Shown piece by piece: positions 1 through 13,300 of a stretch of 64,000 bases of DNA. The notes under the pieces were generated by a model. That model was not told the origin of the DNA and did no database searches. It worked only from the letters and a program-made list of their open reading frames with translations. The number at the start of each line of letters is the position of its first letter. Within the stretch, counting starts at the first letter, position 1. This stretch comes from Parapristionchus giblindavisi (taxonomy: Eukaryota > Nematoda > Chromadorea > Rhabditida > Diplogasteridae). The translations under genes and the position numbers were made by a program. Where the stretch lies: positions 124,001 through 188,000 of the forward strand of contig CALSFV010000020.1 of NCBI GenBank assembly GCA_943737045.1, given 5' to 3'.

Positions 1-89
1 CTCATATTGATTGGTCTACAGCGATGTAAACTCCACAAGGTAATACAGTGAATTATTGATTGACCGATACCGAATAAAGATGTTTATGT

Positions 90-118
90 GTTGTTGTGAT
101 CTTTGATCTTCTCTCAGT
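90..118 (+). repeat. 227-bp monomer variant (6-bp deletion), first example
   Basis: GTTGTGATCTTTGATC replaces GTTGTGATTTTAATCTTTG, a loss of six bases. The same form occurs near 2,421, 4,512, 8,706, 12,197, 14,989, 16,832, 19,870, 23,113, 25,204, 31,488, 33,812, 35,437, 37,528, 40,080, 43,103, 44,993, 47,347, 49,471, 57,424, 60,228, 61,803 and 63,378. It accounts for HOR periods that are six bases short of a multiple of 233. Confidence 0.88.
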
Positions 119-266
119 ACTGTATCGTATAATGATACCCTATTTGTGATGAAGACGAATATAATGGATTTAATTATATATCTATTGTTTCAGACCGAGT
201 CTTTCGAGAAGCATGAGGCCTTCGCTCCTCATATTGATTGGTCTACAGCAATGTAAACTCCACAAG

Positions 267-426
267 GTAATGCAGTGAATTATTGATTGACCAATATCGA
301 ATAAAGATGTTTACGTGTTGTTGTGATTTTAATCTTTGATCTTCTCTCAGTACTGTATCGTATTATGATACTGTATTTGTGATGAAGACGAATATAATGG
401 ATTTAATTATATATCTATTGTTTCAG
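267..426 (+). other. Intron-like interval in each monomer (example): donor-like to acceptor-like signal, 160 bp
   Basis: In a typical monomer CACAAG|GTAATRCAG resembles a metazoan 5' splice site, and CTATTGTTTCAG|ACC resembles a 3' splice site. The two are exactly 160 bp apart and the remaining exon-like part is 73 bp. TTAAT about 20 bases before the AG could serve as a branch site, and CTTCTCTCAG at 341-350 is a second acceptor-like site. The signals are not universally kept: a common subtype has TTTCATACC (AG lost), some have TTTCTGACC or TTTCAAACC, and some domain B monomers have GGCAATAC at the donor. The 73-bp part is not a multiple of three and its main frame has a near-universal TAA, so it is not a coding exon array. 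Any function is speculative. Confidence 0.3.
351..376 (+). repeat. Internal direct-plus-inverted repeat module of the monomer (example)
   Basis: TACTGTAT occurs at 351-358 and 369-376, 18 bp apart. Between and overlapping them, GTATC (355-359) and GATAC (367-371) form a 5-bp inverted pair around a 7-bp loop. The module follows CTTCTCTCAG and is among the least variable parts of the monomer in both domains. Such an arrangement could be a protein-binding site, but no known motif such as a CENP-B box is recognised. Confidence 0.5.
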
Positions 427-922
427 ACCGAGTCTTTCCAGAAGTATGAGGCCTTCACTCCTCATATTGATTGGTCTACAGCAATGTAAACTCCACAAGG
501 TAATGCAGTGAATTATTGATTGACCGATATCGAATAAAGATGTTTACGTGTTGTTGTGATTTTAATCTTTGATCTTCTCTCAGTGCTGTATCGTATTATG
601 GTACTCTATTTGTGATGAAGACGAATATAATGGATTTAATTATATATCTATTGTTTCAGACCGAGTCTTTCCAGAAGTATGAGGCCTTCACGCATCATAT
701 TGATTGCTCTACAGCGATGTAAACTCCACAAGGTAATACAGTGAATTATTGATTGACCGATACCGAATAAAAATGTTCATGTGTTGTTGTGATTCTAATC
801 TTAAATCTTCTCTCAGTACTGTATCGTATTATGATACCGTATTTGTGATGAAGACGAAAATAATGGATTTAATTATATATCTATTGTTTCAGACCGAGTC
901 TTTCCAGAAGTATGAGGCCTTC

Positions 923-3900
923 ACGCATCATATTGATTGGTCTACAGCGATGTAAATTCCACAAGGTAATACAGTGAATTATTGATTGACCGATACCGAA
1001 TAAAAATGTTTATGTGTTGTTGTGATTTTAATCTTAAATCTTCTCTCAGTACTGTATCGTATTATGATACTGTATTTGTAATGAAGACGAAAATAATGGA
1101 TTTAATTATATATCTATTGTTTCATACCGAGTCTTTCGAGAAGTATGAGGCCTTCGCTTCTCATATTGATTGGCCTACAGCGATGTAAACTCCACAAGGT
1201 AATACAGTGAATTATTGATTGACCGATACCGAATAAATACGTTTATGTGTTGTTGTGATTGTATTCTTTGATCTTCTCTCAGTACTGTATCGTATTATGA
1301 TACTGTATTTGTGATGAAGACGAAAATAATGGATTTAATTATATATCTATTGTTTCAGACCGAGTCTTTCCAGAAGTATGAGGCCTTCACGCATCATATT
1401 GATTGCTCTACAGCGATGTAAACTCCACAAGGTAATACAGTGAATTATTGATTGACCGATACCGAATAAAAATGTTCATGTGTTGTTGTGATTCTAATCT
1501 TAAATCTTCTCTCAGTACTGTATCGTATTATGATACCGTATTTGTGATGAAGACGAAAATAATGGATTTAATTATATATCTATTGTTTCAGACCGAGTCT
1601 TTCCAGAAGTATGAGGCCTTCACGCATCATATTGATTGGTCTACAGCGATGTAAATTCCACAAGGTAATACAGTGAATTATTGATTGACCGATACCGAAT
1701 AAAGATGTTTACGTGTTGTTGTGATTTTAATCTTTGATCTTCTCTCAGTACTGTATCGTATTATGATACTGTATTTGTGATGAAGACAAATATAATGGAT
1801 TTAATTATATATCTATTGTTTCAGACCGAGTCTTTCGAGAAGTATGAGGCCTTCGCTCCTCATATTGATTGGTCTACAGCGATGTAAACTCCACAAGGTA
1901 ATACAGTGAATTATTGATTGACCGATACCGAATAAAGATGTTTATGTGTTGTTGTAATTTTAATCGTTGATCTTCTCTCAGTACTGTATCGTATTATGAT
2001 ACTGTATTTGTGATGAAGACGAATATAATGGATTTAATTATATATCTATTGTTTCAGACCGAGTCTTTCGAGAAGTATGAGGCCTTCACGCATCATATTT
2101 ATTGATCTACAGCGATGTAAACTCCACAAGGTAATACAGTGAATTATTGATTGATCGATATCGAATAAAGATGTTTACGTGTAGTTGTGATTTTAATCTT
2201 TGATCTTCTCTCAGTACTGTATCGTATTATGATACTGTATTTGTGATGAAGACGAAAATAATGGATTTAATTATATATCTATTGTTTCAGACCGAGTCTT
2301 TCGAGAAGTATGAGGCCTTCGCTCCTCATATTGATTGGCCTACAGCGATGTAAACTCCACAAGGTAATACAGTGAATTATTGTTTGACCGATACCGAATA
2401 AAGATGTTTATGTGTTGTTGTGATCTTTGATCTTCTCTCAGTACTGTATCGTATAATGATACTCTATTTGTGATGAAGACGAATATAATGGATTTAATTA
2501 TATATCTATTGTTTCAGACCGAGTCTTTCGAGAAGTATGAGGCCTTCGCTCCTCATATTGATTGGTCTACAGCGATGTAAACTCCACAAGGTAATACAGT
2601 GAATTATTGATTGACCGATACCGAATAAAGATGTTTATGCGTTGTTGTAATTTTAATCGTTGATCTTCTCTCAGTACTGTATCGTATTATGATACTGTAT
2701 TTGTGATGAAGACAAATATAATGGATTTAATTATATATCTATTGTTTCAGACCGAGTCTTTCGAGAAGTATGAGGCCTTCGCTCCTCATATTGATTGGTC
2801 TACAGCGATGTAAACTCCACAAGGTAATACAGTGAATTATTGATTGACCGATACCGAATAAAGATGTTTATGTGTTGTTGTAATTTTAATCGTTGATCTT
2901 CTCTCAGTACTGTATCGTATTATGATACTGTATTTGTGATGAAGACGAATATAATGGATTTAATTATATATCTATTGTTTCAGACCGAGTCTTTCGAGAA
3001 GTATGAGGCCTTCACGCATCATATTGATTGGTCTACAGCGATGTAAATTCCACAAGGTAATACAGTGAATTATTGATTGACCGATACCGAATAAAAATGT
3101 TTATGTGTTGTTGTGATTTTAATCTTAAATCTTCTCTCAGTACTGTATCGTATTATGATACTGTATTTGTAATGAAGACGAAAATAATGGATTTAATTAT
3201 ATATCTATTGTTTCATACCGAGTCTTTCGAGAAGTATGAGGCCTTCGCTTCTCATATTGATTGGCCTACAGCGATGTAAACTCCACAAGGTAATACAGTG
3301 AATTATTGATTGACCGATACCGAATAAATACGTTTATGTGTTGTTGTGATTGTATTCTTTGATCTTCTCTCAGTACTGTATCGTATTATGATACTGTATT
3401 TGTGATGAAGACGAAAATAATGGATTTAATTATATATCTATTGTTTCAGACCGAGTCTTTCCAGAAGTATGAGGCCTTCACGCATCATATTGATTGCTCT
3501 ACAGCGATGTAAACTCCACAAGGTAATACAGTGAATTATTGATTGACCGATACCGAATAAAAATGTTCATGTGTTGTTGTGATTCTAATCTTAAATCTTC
3601 TCTCAGTACTGTATCGTATTATGATACCGTATTTGTGATGAAGACGAAAATAATGGATTTAATTATATATCTATTGTTTCAGACCGAGTCTTTCCAGAAG
3701 TATGAGGCCTTCACGCATCATATTGATTGGTCTACAGCGATGTAAATTCCACAAGGTAATACAGTGAATTATTGATTGACCGATACCGAATAAAGATGTT
3801 TACGTGTTGTTGTGATTTTAATCTTTGATCTTCTCTCAGTACTGTATCGTATTATGATACTGTATTTGTGATGAAGACAAATATAATGGATTTAATTATA

Positions 3901-5104
3901 TATCTATTGTTTCAGACCGAGTCTTTCGAGAAGTATGAGGCCTTCGCTCCTCATATTGATTGGTCTACAGCGATGTAAACTCCACAAGGTAATACAGTGA
4001 ATTATTGATTGACCGATACCGAATAAAGATGTTTATGTGTTGTTGTAATTTTAATCGTTGATCTTCTCTCAGTACTGTATCGTATTATGATACTGTATTT
4101 GTGATGAAGACGAATATAATGGATTTAATTATATATCTATTGTTTCAGACCGAGTCTTTCGAGAAGTATGAGGCCTTCACGCATCATATTTATTGATCTA
4201 CAGCGATGTAAACTCCACAAGGTAATACAGTGAATTATTGATTGATCGATATCGAATAAAGATGTTTACGTGTAGTTGTGATTTTAATCTTTGATCTTCT
4301 CTCAGTACTGTATCGTATTATGATACTGTATTTGTGATGAAGACGAAAATAATGGATTTAATTATATATCTATTGTTTCAGACCGAGTCTTTCGAGAAGT
4401 ATGAGGCCTTCGCTCCTCATATTGATTGGCCTACAGCGATGTAAACTCCACAAGGTAATACAGTGAATTATTGTTTGACCGATACCGAATAAAGATGTTT
4501 ATGTGTTGTTGTGATCTTTGATCTTCTCTCAGTACTGTATCGTATAATGATACTCTATTTGTGATGAAGACGAATATAATGGATTTAATTATATATCTAT
4601 TGTTTCAGACCGAGTCTTTCGAGAAGTATGAGGCCTTCGCTCCTCATATTGATTGGTCTACAGCGATGTAAACTCCACAAGGTAATACAGTGAATTATTG
4701 ATTGACCGATACCGAATAAAGATGTTTATGCGTTGTTGTAATTTTAATCGTTGATCTTCTCTCAGTACTGTATCGTATTATGATACTGTATTTGTGATGA
4801 AGACAAATATAATGGATTTAATTATATATCTATTGTTTCAGACCGAGTCTTTCGAGAAGTATGAGGCCTTCGCTCCTCATATTGATTGGTCTACAGCGAT
4901 GTAAACTCCACAAGGTAATACAGTGAATTATTGATTGACCGATACCGAATAAAGATGTTTATGTGTTGTTGTAATTTTAATCGTTGATCTTCTCTCAGTA
5001 CTGTATCGTATTATGATACTGTATTTGTGATGAAGACGAATATAATGGATTTAATTATATATCTATTGTTTCAGACCGAGTCTTTCGAGAAGTATGAGGC
5101 CTTC
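923..5104 (+). repeat. 2,091-bp higher-order repeat, two tandem copies
   Basis: Nine monomers, one of 227 bp, are repeated once (about 923-3013 and 3014-5104). Diagnostic changes recur 2,091 bp apart: ATTGTTTGACCG at about 2,380 and 4,471, the GTGTAGTTGTG form at about 2,178 and 4,269, and TTTATGCGTTG at about 2,634 and 4,725. Ends are approximate. Confidence 0.85.
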
Positions 5105-5169
5105 ACGCATCATATTTATTGATCTACAGCGATGTAAACTAAACAAGGTAATACAATGAATTATTGATT

Positions 5170-6690
5170 GATCGATATCGAATAAAGATGTTTACGTGTT
5201 GTTGTGATTTTAATCTTTGATCTTCTCTCAGTACTGTATCGTATTATGATACTGTATTTGTGATGAAGACGAAAATAATGGATTTAATTATATATCTATA
5301 GTTTCAGACCGAGTCTTTCGAGAAGTATGAGGCCTTCACGCATGATATTTATTGATCTACAGCGATGTAAACTCCACAAGGTAATGCAGTGAATTATTGA
5401 TTGACCGATATCGAATAAAGATGTTTACGTGTTGTTGTGATTTTAATCTTTGATCTTCTCTCAGTACTGTATCGTATTATGATACTGTATTTGTGATGAA
5501 GACGAAAATAATGGATTTAATTATATATCTATTGTTTCAGACCGAGTCTTTCGAGAAGTATGAGGCCTTCGCTCCTCATATTGATTGGCCTACAGCGATG
5601 TAAACTCCACAAGGTAATACAGTGAATTATTGATTGACCGATACCGAATAAAGATGTTTATGTGTTGTTGTGATTTTAATCTTTGATCTTCTCTCAGTAC
5701 TGTATCGTATTATGATACTGTATTTGTGATGAAGACGAAAATAATGGATTTAATTATATATCTATTGTTTCAGACCGAGTCTTTCGAGAAGCATGAGGCC
5801 TTCACTCCTCATATTGATTGGTCTACAGCAATGTAAACTCCACAAGGTAATACAGTGAATTATTGATTGACCGATATCGAACAAAGATGTTTACGTGTTG
5901 TTGTGATTTTAATCTTTGATCTTCTCTCAGTACTGTATCGTATTATGATACTGTATTTGTGATGAAGACGAAAATAATGGATTTAATTATATATCTATAG
6001 TTTCAGACCGAGTCTTTCGAGAAGTATGAGGCCTTCACGCACGATATTTATTGATCTACAGCGATGTAAACTCCACAAGGTAATGCAGTGAATTATTGAT
6101 TGACCGATATCGAATAAAGATGTTTACGTGTTGTTGTGATTTTAATCTTTGATCTTCTCTCAGTACTGTATCGTATTATGATACTGTATTTGTGATGAAG
6201 ACGAAAATAATGGATTTAATTATATATCTATTGTTTCAGACCGAGTCTTTCGAGAAGTATGAGGCCTTCGCTCCTCATATTGATTGGCCTACAGCGATGT
6301 AAACTCCACAAGGTAATACAGTGAATTATTGATTGACCGATACCGAATAAAGATGTTTATGTGTTGTTGTGATTTTAATCTTTGATCTTCTCTCAGTACT
6401 GTATCGTATTATGATACTGTATTTGTGATGAAGACGAAAATAATGGATTTAATTATATATCTATTGTTTCAGACCGAGTCTTTCGAGAAGCATGAGGCCT
6501 TCACTCCTCATATTGATTGGTCTACAGCAATGTAAACTCCACAAGGTAATACAGTGAATTATTGATTGACCGATATCGAATAAAGATGTTTACGTGTTGT
6601 TGTGATTTTAATCTTTGATCTTCTCTCAGTACTGTATCGTATTATGATACTGTATTTGTGATGAAGACGAAAATAATGGATTTAATTATA
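5170..6690 (+). repeat. 699-bp (three-monomer) higher-order repeat, about two copies
   Basis: A three-monomer block repeats at 699 bp. The form CTATAGTTTCAG occurs at 5,296 and 5,995, and GATATTTATTGATC near 5,343 and 6,042. Two further CTATAG monomers lie at about 7,159 and 7,625, spaced by two monomers. Confidence 0.75.
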
Positions 6691-8608
6691 TATCTATTGT
6701 TTCAGACCGAGTCTTTCGAGAAGTATGAGGCCTTCGCTCCTCATATTGATTGGTCTACAGTGATGTAAACACCACAAGGTAATACAGTGAATTATTGATT
6801 GACCGATACCGAATAAAGATGTTTATGTGTTGTTGTAATTTTAATCGTTGATCTTCTCTCAGTACTGTATCGTATTATGATACTGTATTTGTGATGAAGA
6901 CGAATATAATGGATTTAATTATATATCTATTGTTTCTGACCGAGTCTTTCGAGAAGTATGAGGCCTTCACGCATCATATTTATTGATCTACAGCGATGTA
7001 AACTCCACAAGGTAATACAGTGAATTATTGATTGATCGATATCGAATAAAGATGTTTACGTGTTGTTGTGATTTTAATCTTTGATCTTCTCTCAGTACTG
7101 TATCGTATTATGATACTGTATTTGTGATTAAGACGAAAATAATGGATTTAATTATATATCTATAGTTTCAGACCGAGTCTTTCGAGAAGTATGAGGCCTT
7201 CACGCATGATATTTATTGATCTACAGCGATGTAAACTCCACAAGGTAATGCAGTGAATTATTGATTGACCGATATCGAATAAAGATGTTTACGTGTTGTT
7301 GTGATTTTAATCTTTGATCTTCTCTCAGTACTGTATCGTATTATGATACTGTATTTGTGATGAAGACGAAAATAATGGATTTAATTATATATCTATTGTT
7401 TCAGACCGAGTCTTTCGAGAAGCATGAGGCCTTCACTCCTCATATTGATTGGTCTACAGCAATGTAAACTCCACAAGGTAATACAGTGAATTATTGATTG
7501 ACCGATATCGAATAAAGATGTTTACGTGTTGTTGTGATTTTAATCTTTGATCTTCTCTCAGTACTGTATCGTATTATGATACTGTATTTGTGATGAAGAC
7601 GAAAATAATGGATTTAATTATATATCTATAGTTTCAGACCGAGTCTTTCGAGAAGTATGAGGCCTTCACGCATGATATTTATTGATCTACAGCGATGTAA
7701 ACTCCACAAGGTAATGCAGTGAATTATTGATTGACCGATATCGAATAAAGATGTTTACGTGTTGTTGTGATTTTAATCTTTGATCTTCTCTCAGTACTGT
7801 ATCGTATAATCATACTCTATTTGTGATGAAGACGAATATAATGGATTTAATTATATATCTATTGTTTCAGACCGAGTCTTTCGAGAAGTATGAGGCCTTC
7901 ACTCCTCATATTGATTGGTCTACAGCGATGTAAACTCCACAAGGTAATGTAGTGAATTATTGATTGACCGATATCGAATAAAGATGTTTACGTGTTGTTT
8001 TGATTTTAATATTTGATCTTCTCTCAGTACTGTATCGTATTATGATACTGTATTTGTGATGAAGACGAATATAATGGATTTAATTATATATCTATTGTTT
8101 CAGACCGAGTCTTTCCAGAAGTATGAGGCCTTCACGCATCATATTGATTGGTCTACAGCGATGTAAATTCCACAAGGTAATACAGTGAATTATTGATTGA
8201 CCGATACCGAATAAAAATGTTCATGTGTTGTTGTGATTTTAATCTTAAATCTTCTCTCAGTACTGTATCGTACTATGATACTGTATTTGTGATGAAGACG
8301 AAAATAATGGATTTAATTATATATCTATTGTTTCAGACCGAGTCTTTCGAGAAGCATGAGGCCTTCACTCCTCATATTGATTGGTCTACAGCAATGTAAA
8401 CTCCACAAGGTAATACAGTGAATTATTGATTGACCGATATCGAATAAAGATGTTTACGTGTTGTTGTGATTTTAATCTTTGATCTTCTCTCAGTACTGTA
8501 TCGTATTATGATATTATGATAGTATTGTGATGAAGACGAAAATAATGGATTTAATTATATATCTACTGTTTCAGACCGAGTCTTTCGAGAAGTATGAGGC
8601 CTTCGCTC

Positions 8609-10369
8609 CTCATATTGATTGGTCTACAGCGATGTAAACTCCACAAGGTAATACAGTGAATTATTGATTGACCGATACCGAATAAAGATGTTTATGTGTT
8701 GTTGTGATCTTTGATCTTCTCTCAGTACTGTATCGTATAATGATACCCTATTTGTGATGAAGACGAATATAATGGATTTAATTATATATCTATTGTTTCA
8801 GACCGAGTCTTTCGAGAAGCATGAGGCCTTCGCTCCTCATATTGATTGGTCTACAGCAATGTAAACTCCACAAGGTAATGCAGTGAATTATTGATTGACC
8901 AATATCGAATAAAGATGTTTACGTGTTGTTGTGATTTTAATCTTTGATCTTCTCTCAGTACTGTATCGTATTATGATACTGTATTTGTGATGAAGACGAA
9001 TATAATGGATTTAATTATATATCTATTGTTTCAGACCGAGTCTTTCCAGAAGTATGAGGCCTTCACTCCTCATATTGATTGGTCTACAGCAATGTAAACT
9101 CCACAAGGTAATGCAGTGAATTATTGATTGACCGATATCGAATAAAGATGTTTACGTGTTGTTGTGATTTTAATCTTTGATCTTCTCTCAGTGCTGTATC
9201 GTATTATGGTACTCTATTTGTGATGAAGACGAATATAATGGATTTAATTATATATCTATTGTTTCAGACCGAGTCTTTCCAGAAGTATGAGGCCTTCACG
9301 CATCATATTGATTGCTCTACAGCGATGTAAACTCCACAAGGTAATACAGTGAATTATTGATTGACCGATACCGAATAAAAATGTTCATGTGTTGTTGTGA
9401 TTCTAATCTTAAATCTTCTCTCAGTACTGTATCGTATTATGATACCGTATTTGTGATGAAGACGAAAATAATGGATTTAATTATATATCTATTGTTTCAG
9501 ACCGAGTCTTTCCAGAAGTATGAGGCCTTCACGCATCATATTGATTGGTCTACAGCGATGTAAATTCCACAAGGTAATACAGTGAATTATTGATTGACCG
9601 ATACCGAATAAAAATGTTTATGTGTTGTTGTGATTTTAATCTTAAATCTTCTCTCAGTACTGTATCGTATTATGATACTGTATTTGTAATGAAGACGAAA
9701 ATAATGGATTTAATTATATATCTATTGTTTCATACCGAGTCTTTCGAGAAGTATGAGGCCTTCGCTTCTCATATTGATTGGCCTACAGCGATGTAAACTC
9801 CACAAGGTAATACAGTGAATTATTGATTGACCGATACCGAATAAATACGTTTATGTGTTGTTGTGATTGTATTCTTTGATCTTCTCTCAGTACTGTATCG
9901 TATTATGATACTGTATTTGTGATGAAGACGAAAATAATGGATTTAATTATATATCTATTGTTTCAGACCGAGTCTTTCCAGAAGTATGAGGCCTTCACGC
10001 ATCATATTGATTGCTCTACAGCGATGTAAACTCCACAAGGTAATACAGTGAATTATTGATTGACCGATACCGAATAAAAATGTTCATGTGTTGTTGTGAT
10101 TCTAATCTTAAATCTTCTCTCAGTACTGTATCGTATTATGATACCGTATTTGTGATGAAGACGAAAATAATGGATTTAATTATATATCTATTGTTTCAGA
10201 CCGAGTCTTTCCAGAAGTATGAGGCCTTCACGCATCATATTGATTGGTCTACAGCGATGTAAATTCCACAAGGTAATACAGTGAATTATTGATTGACCGA
10301 TACCGAATAAAGATGTTTACGTGTTGTTGTGATTTTAATCTTTGATCTTCTCTCAGTACTGTATCGTAT
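8609..10369 (+). repeat. Segment repeating bases 1-1761 at offset 8,608
   Basis: The first 1.76 kb of the window recurs here with the same subtype order: the 227-bp monomer with GATACCCTATTTG (near 133 and 8,741), GACCAATATCG, GTGCTGTATCG with ATGGTACTC, and GATTCTAATCTTAAATC (near 791 and 9,399). The match ends where 1,762 reads ATTATGATACTG but 10,370 reads ATAATCATACTC. Confidence 0.8.
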
Positions 10370-13300
10370 AATCATACTCTATTTGTGATGAAGACGAATA
10401 TAATGGATTTAATTATATATCTATTGTTTCATACCGAGTCTTTCGAGAAGTATGAGGCCTTCGCTTCTCATATTGATTGGCCTACAGCGATGTAAACTCC
10501 ACAAGGTAATACAGTGAATTATTGATTGACCGATACCGAATAAAGATGTTTATGTGTTGTTGTGATTTTAATCTTTGATCTTCTCTCAGTACTGTATCGT
10601 ATTATGATACTGTATTTGTGATGAAGACGAAAATAATGGATTTAATTATATATCTATTGTTTCAGACCGAGTCTTTCGAGAAGCATGAGGCCTTCACTCC
10701 TCATATTGATTGGTCTACAGCAATGTAAACTCCACAAGGTAATACAGTGAATTATTGATTGACCGATATCGAATAAAGATGTTTACGTGTTGTTGTGATT
10801 TTAATCTTTGATCTTCTCTCAGTACTGTATCGTATTATGATACTGTATTTGTGATGAAGACGAAAATAATGGATTTAATTATATATCTATTGTTTCATAC
10901 CGAGTCTTTCGAGAAGTATGAGGCCTTCACGCATCATATTGATTCGTCTACAGCGATGTAAACTCCACAAGGTAATGCAGTGAATTATTGAATGACCGAT
11001 ATCGAATAAAGATGTTTACGTGTTGTTGTGATTTTAATCTTTGATCTTCTCTCAGTACTGTATCGTATAATCATACTCTATTTGTGATGAAGACGAATAT
11101 AATGGATTTAATTATATATCTATTGTTTCAGACCGAGTCTTTCGAGAAGCATGAGGCCTTCACTCCTCATATTGATTGGTCTACAGCAATGTAAACTCCA
11201 CAAGGTAATACAGTGAATTATTGATTGACCGATATCGAATAAAGATGTTTACGTGTTGTTGTGATTTTAATCTTTGATCTTCTCTCAGTACTGTATCGTA
11301 TTATGATACTGTATTTGTGATGAAGACGAAAATAATGGATTTAATTATATATCTACTGTTTCAGACCGAGTCTTTCGAGAAGTATGAGGCCTTCGCTCCT
11401 CATATTGATTGGTCTACAGCGATGTAAACTCCACAAGGTAAAACAGTGAATTATTGATTGACCGATACCGAATAAAAATGTTCATGTGTTGTTGTGATTT
11501 TAATCTTAAATCTTCTCTCAGTACTGTATCGTATTATGATACTGTATTTGTGATGAAGACGAAAATAATGGATTTAATTATATATCTATTGTTTCATACC
11601 GAGTCTTTCGAGAAGTATGAGGCCTTCGCTCCTCATATTGATTGGTCTACAGCGATGTAAACTCCACAAGGTAATACAGTGAATTATTGATTGACCGATA
11701 CCGAATAAAAATGTTCATGTGTTGTTGTGATTTTAATCTTAAATCTTCTCTCAGTACTGTATCGTATTATGATACTGTATTTGTGATGAAGACGAAAATA
11801 ATGGATTTAATTATATATCTACTGTTTCAGACCGAGTCTTTCGAGAAGTATGAGGCCTTCGCTCCTCATATTGATTCGTCTACAGCGATGTAAACTCCAC
11901 AAGGTAATACAGTGAATTATTGATTGACCGATACCGAATAAAGATGTTTATGTGTTGTTGTGATTTTAATCTTTGATCTTCTCTCAGTACTGTATCGTAT
12001 TATGATACTGTATTTGTGATGAAGACGAAAATAATGGATTTAATTATATATCTACTGTTTCAGACCGAGTCTTTCGAGAAGTATGAGGCCTTCGCTCCTC
12101 ATATTGATTGGTCTACAGCGATGTAAACTCCACAAGGTAATACAGTGAATTATTGATTGACCGATACCGAATAAAGATGTTTATGTGTTGTTGTGATCTT
12201 TGATCTTCTCTCAGTACTGTATCGTATAATGATACCCTATTTGTGATGAAGACGAATATAATGGATTTAATTATATATCTATTGTTTCAGACCGAGTCTT
12301 TCGAGAAGCATGAGGCCTTCGCTCCTCATATTGATTGGTCTACAGCAATGTAAACTCCACAAGGTAATGCAGTGAATTATTGATTGACCAATATCGAATA
12401 AAGATGTTTACGTGTTGTTGTGATTTTAATCTTTGATCTTCTCTCAGTGCTGTATCGTATTATGATACTCTATTTATGATGAAGACGAATATAATGGATT
12501 TAATTATATATCTATTGTTTCAGACCGAGTCTTTCGAGAAGCATGAGGCCTTCACTCCTCATATTGATTGGTCTACAGCAATGTAAACTCCACAAGGTAA
12601 TGCAGTGAATTATTGATTGACCGATATCGAATAAAGATGTTTACGTGTTGTTGTGATTTTAATCTTTGATCTTCTCTCAGTGCTGTATCGTATTATGGTA
12701 CTCTATTTGTGATGAAGACGAATATAATGGATTTAATTATATATCTATTGTTTCAGACCGAGTCTTTCCAGAAGTATGAGGCCTTCACGCATCATATTGA
12801 TTGCTCTACAGCGATGTAAACTCCACAAGGTAATACAGTGAATTATTGATTGACCGATACCGAATAAAAATGTTCATGTGTTGTTGTGATTTTAATCTTA
12901 AATCTTCTCTCAGTACTGTATCGTATTATGATACCGTATTTGTGATGAAGACGAAAATAATGGATTTAATTATATATCTATTGTTTCAGACCGAGTCTTT
13001 CCAGAAGTATGAGGCCTTCGCTCCTCATATTGATTGGTCTACAGCGATGTAAACTCCACAAGGTAATACAGTGAATTATTGATTGACCGATACCGAATAA
13101 AAATGTTCATGTGTTGTTGTGATTTTAATCTTAAATCTTCTCTCAGTACTGTATCGTATTATGATACTGTATTTGTGATGAAGACGAAAATAATGGATTT
13201 AATTATATATCTATTGTTTCATACCGAGTCTTTCGAGAAGTATGAGGCCTTCGCTCCTCATATTGATTGGTCTACAGCGATGTAAACTCCACAAGGTAAT

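Noticed and set aside
397..426. TATA-box promoter in TTAATTATATATC
   Set aside because: The motif is present in essentially every monomer as part of the AT-rich body. No other promoter element or downstream gene gives it meaning.
267..499. Tandemly repeated coding exon
   Set aside because: The 73-bp exon-like part shifts frame on each repeat, its main frame has a TAA in nearly all copies, and the alternative 149-bp part is also not a multiple of three.
749..955. Repeated 60-68-residue open frame present in dozens of monomers (for example at 749, 982, 8193, 28185, 43519, 58572)
   Set aside because: It starts at TTG, not ATG; the first ATG gives about 60 residues. It is open only in subtypes where TCTTTGATC has become TCTTAAATC, which removes a TGA. 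It spans the whole monomer without homology I can recognise, has no promoter or Kozak support, and its copies follow satellite duplication. Differences between copies are mostly amino-acid changing. It is a chance frame in a satellite.
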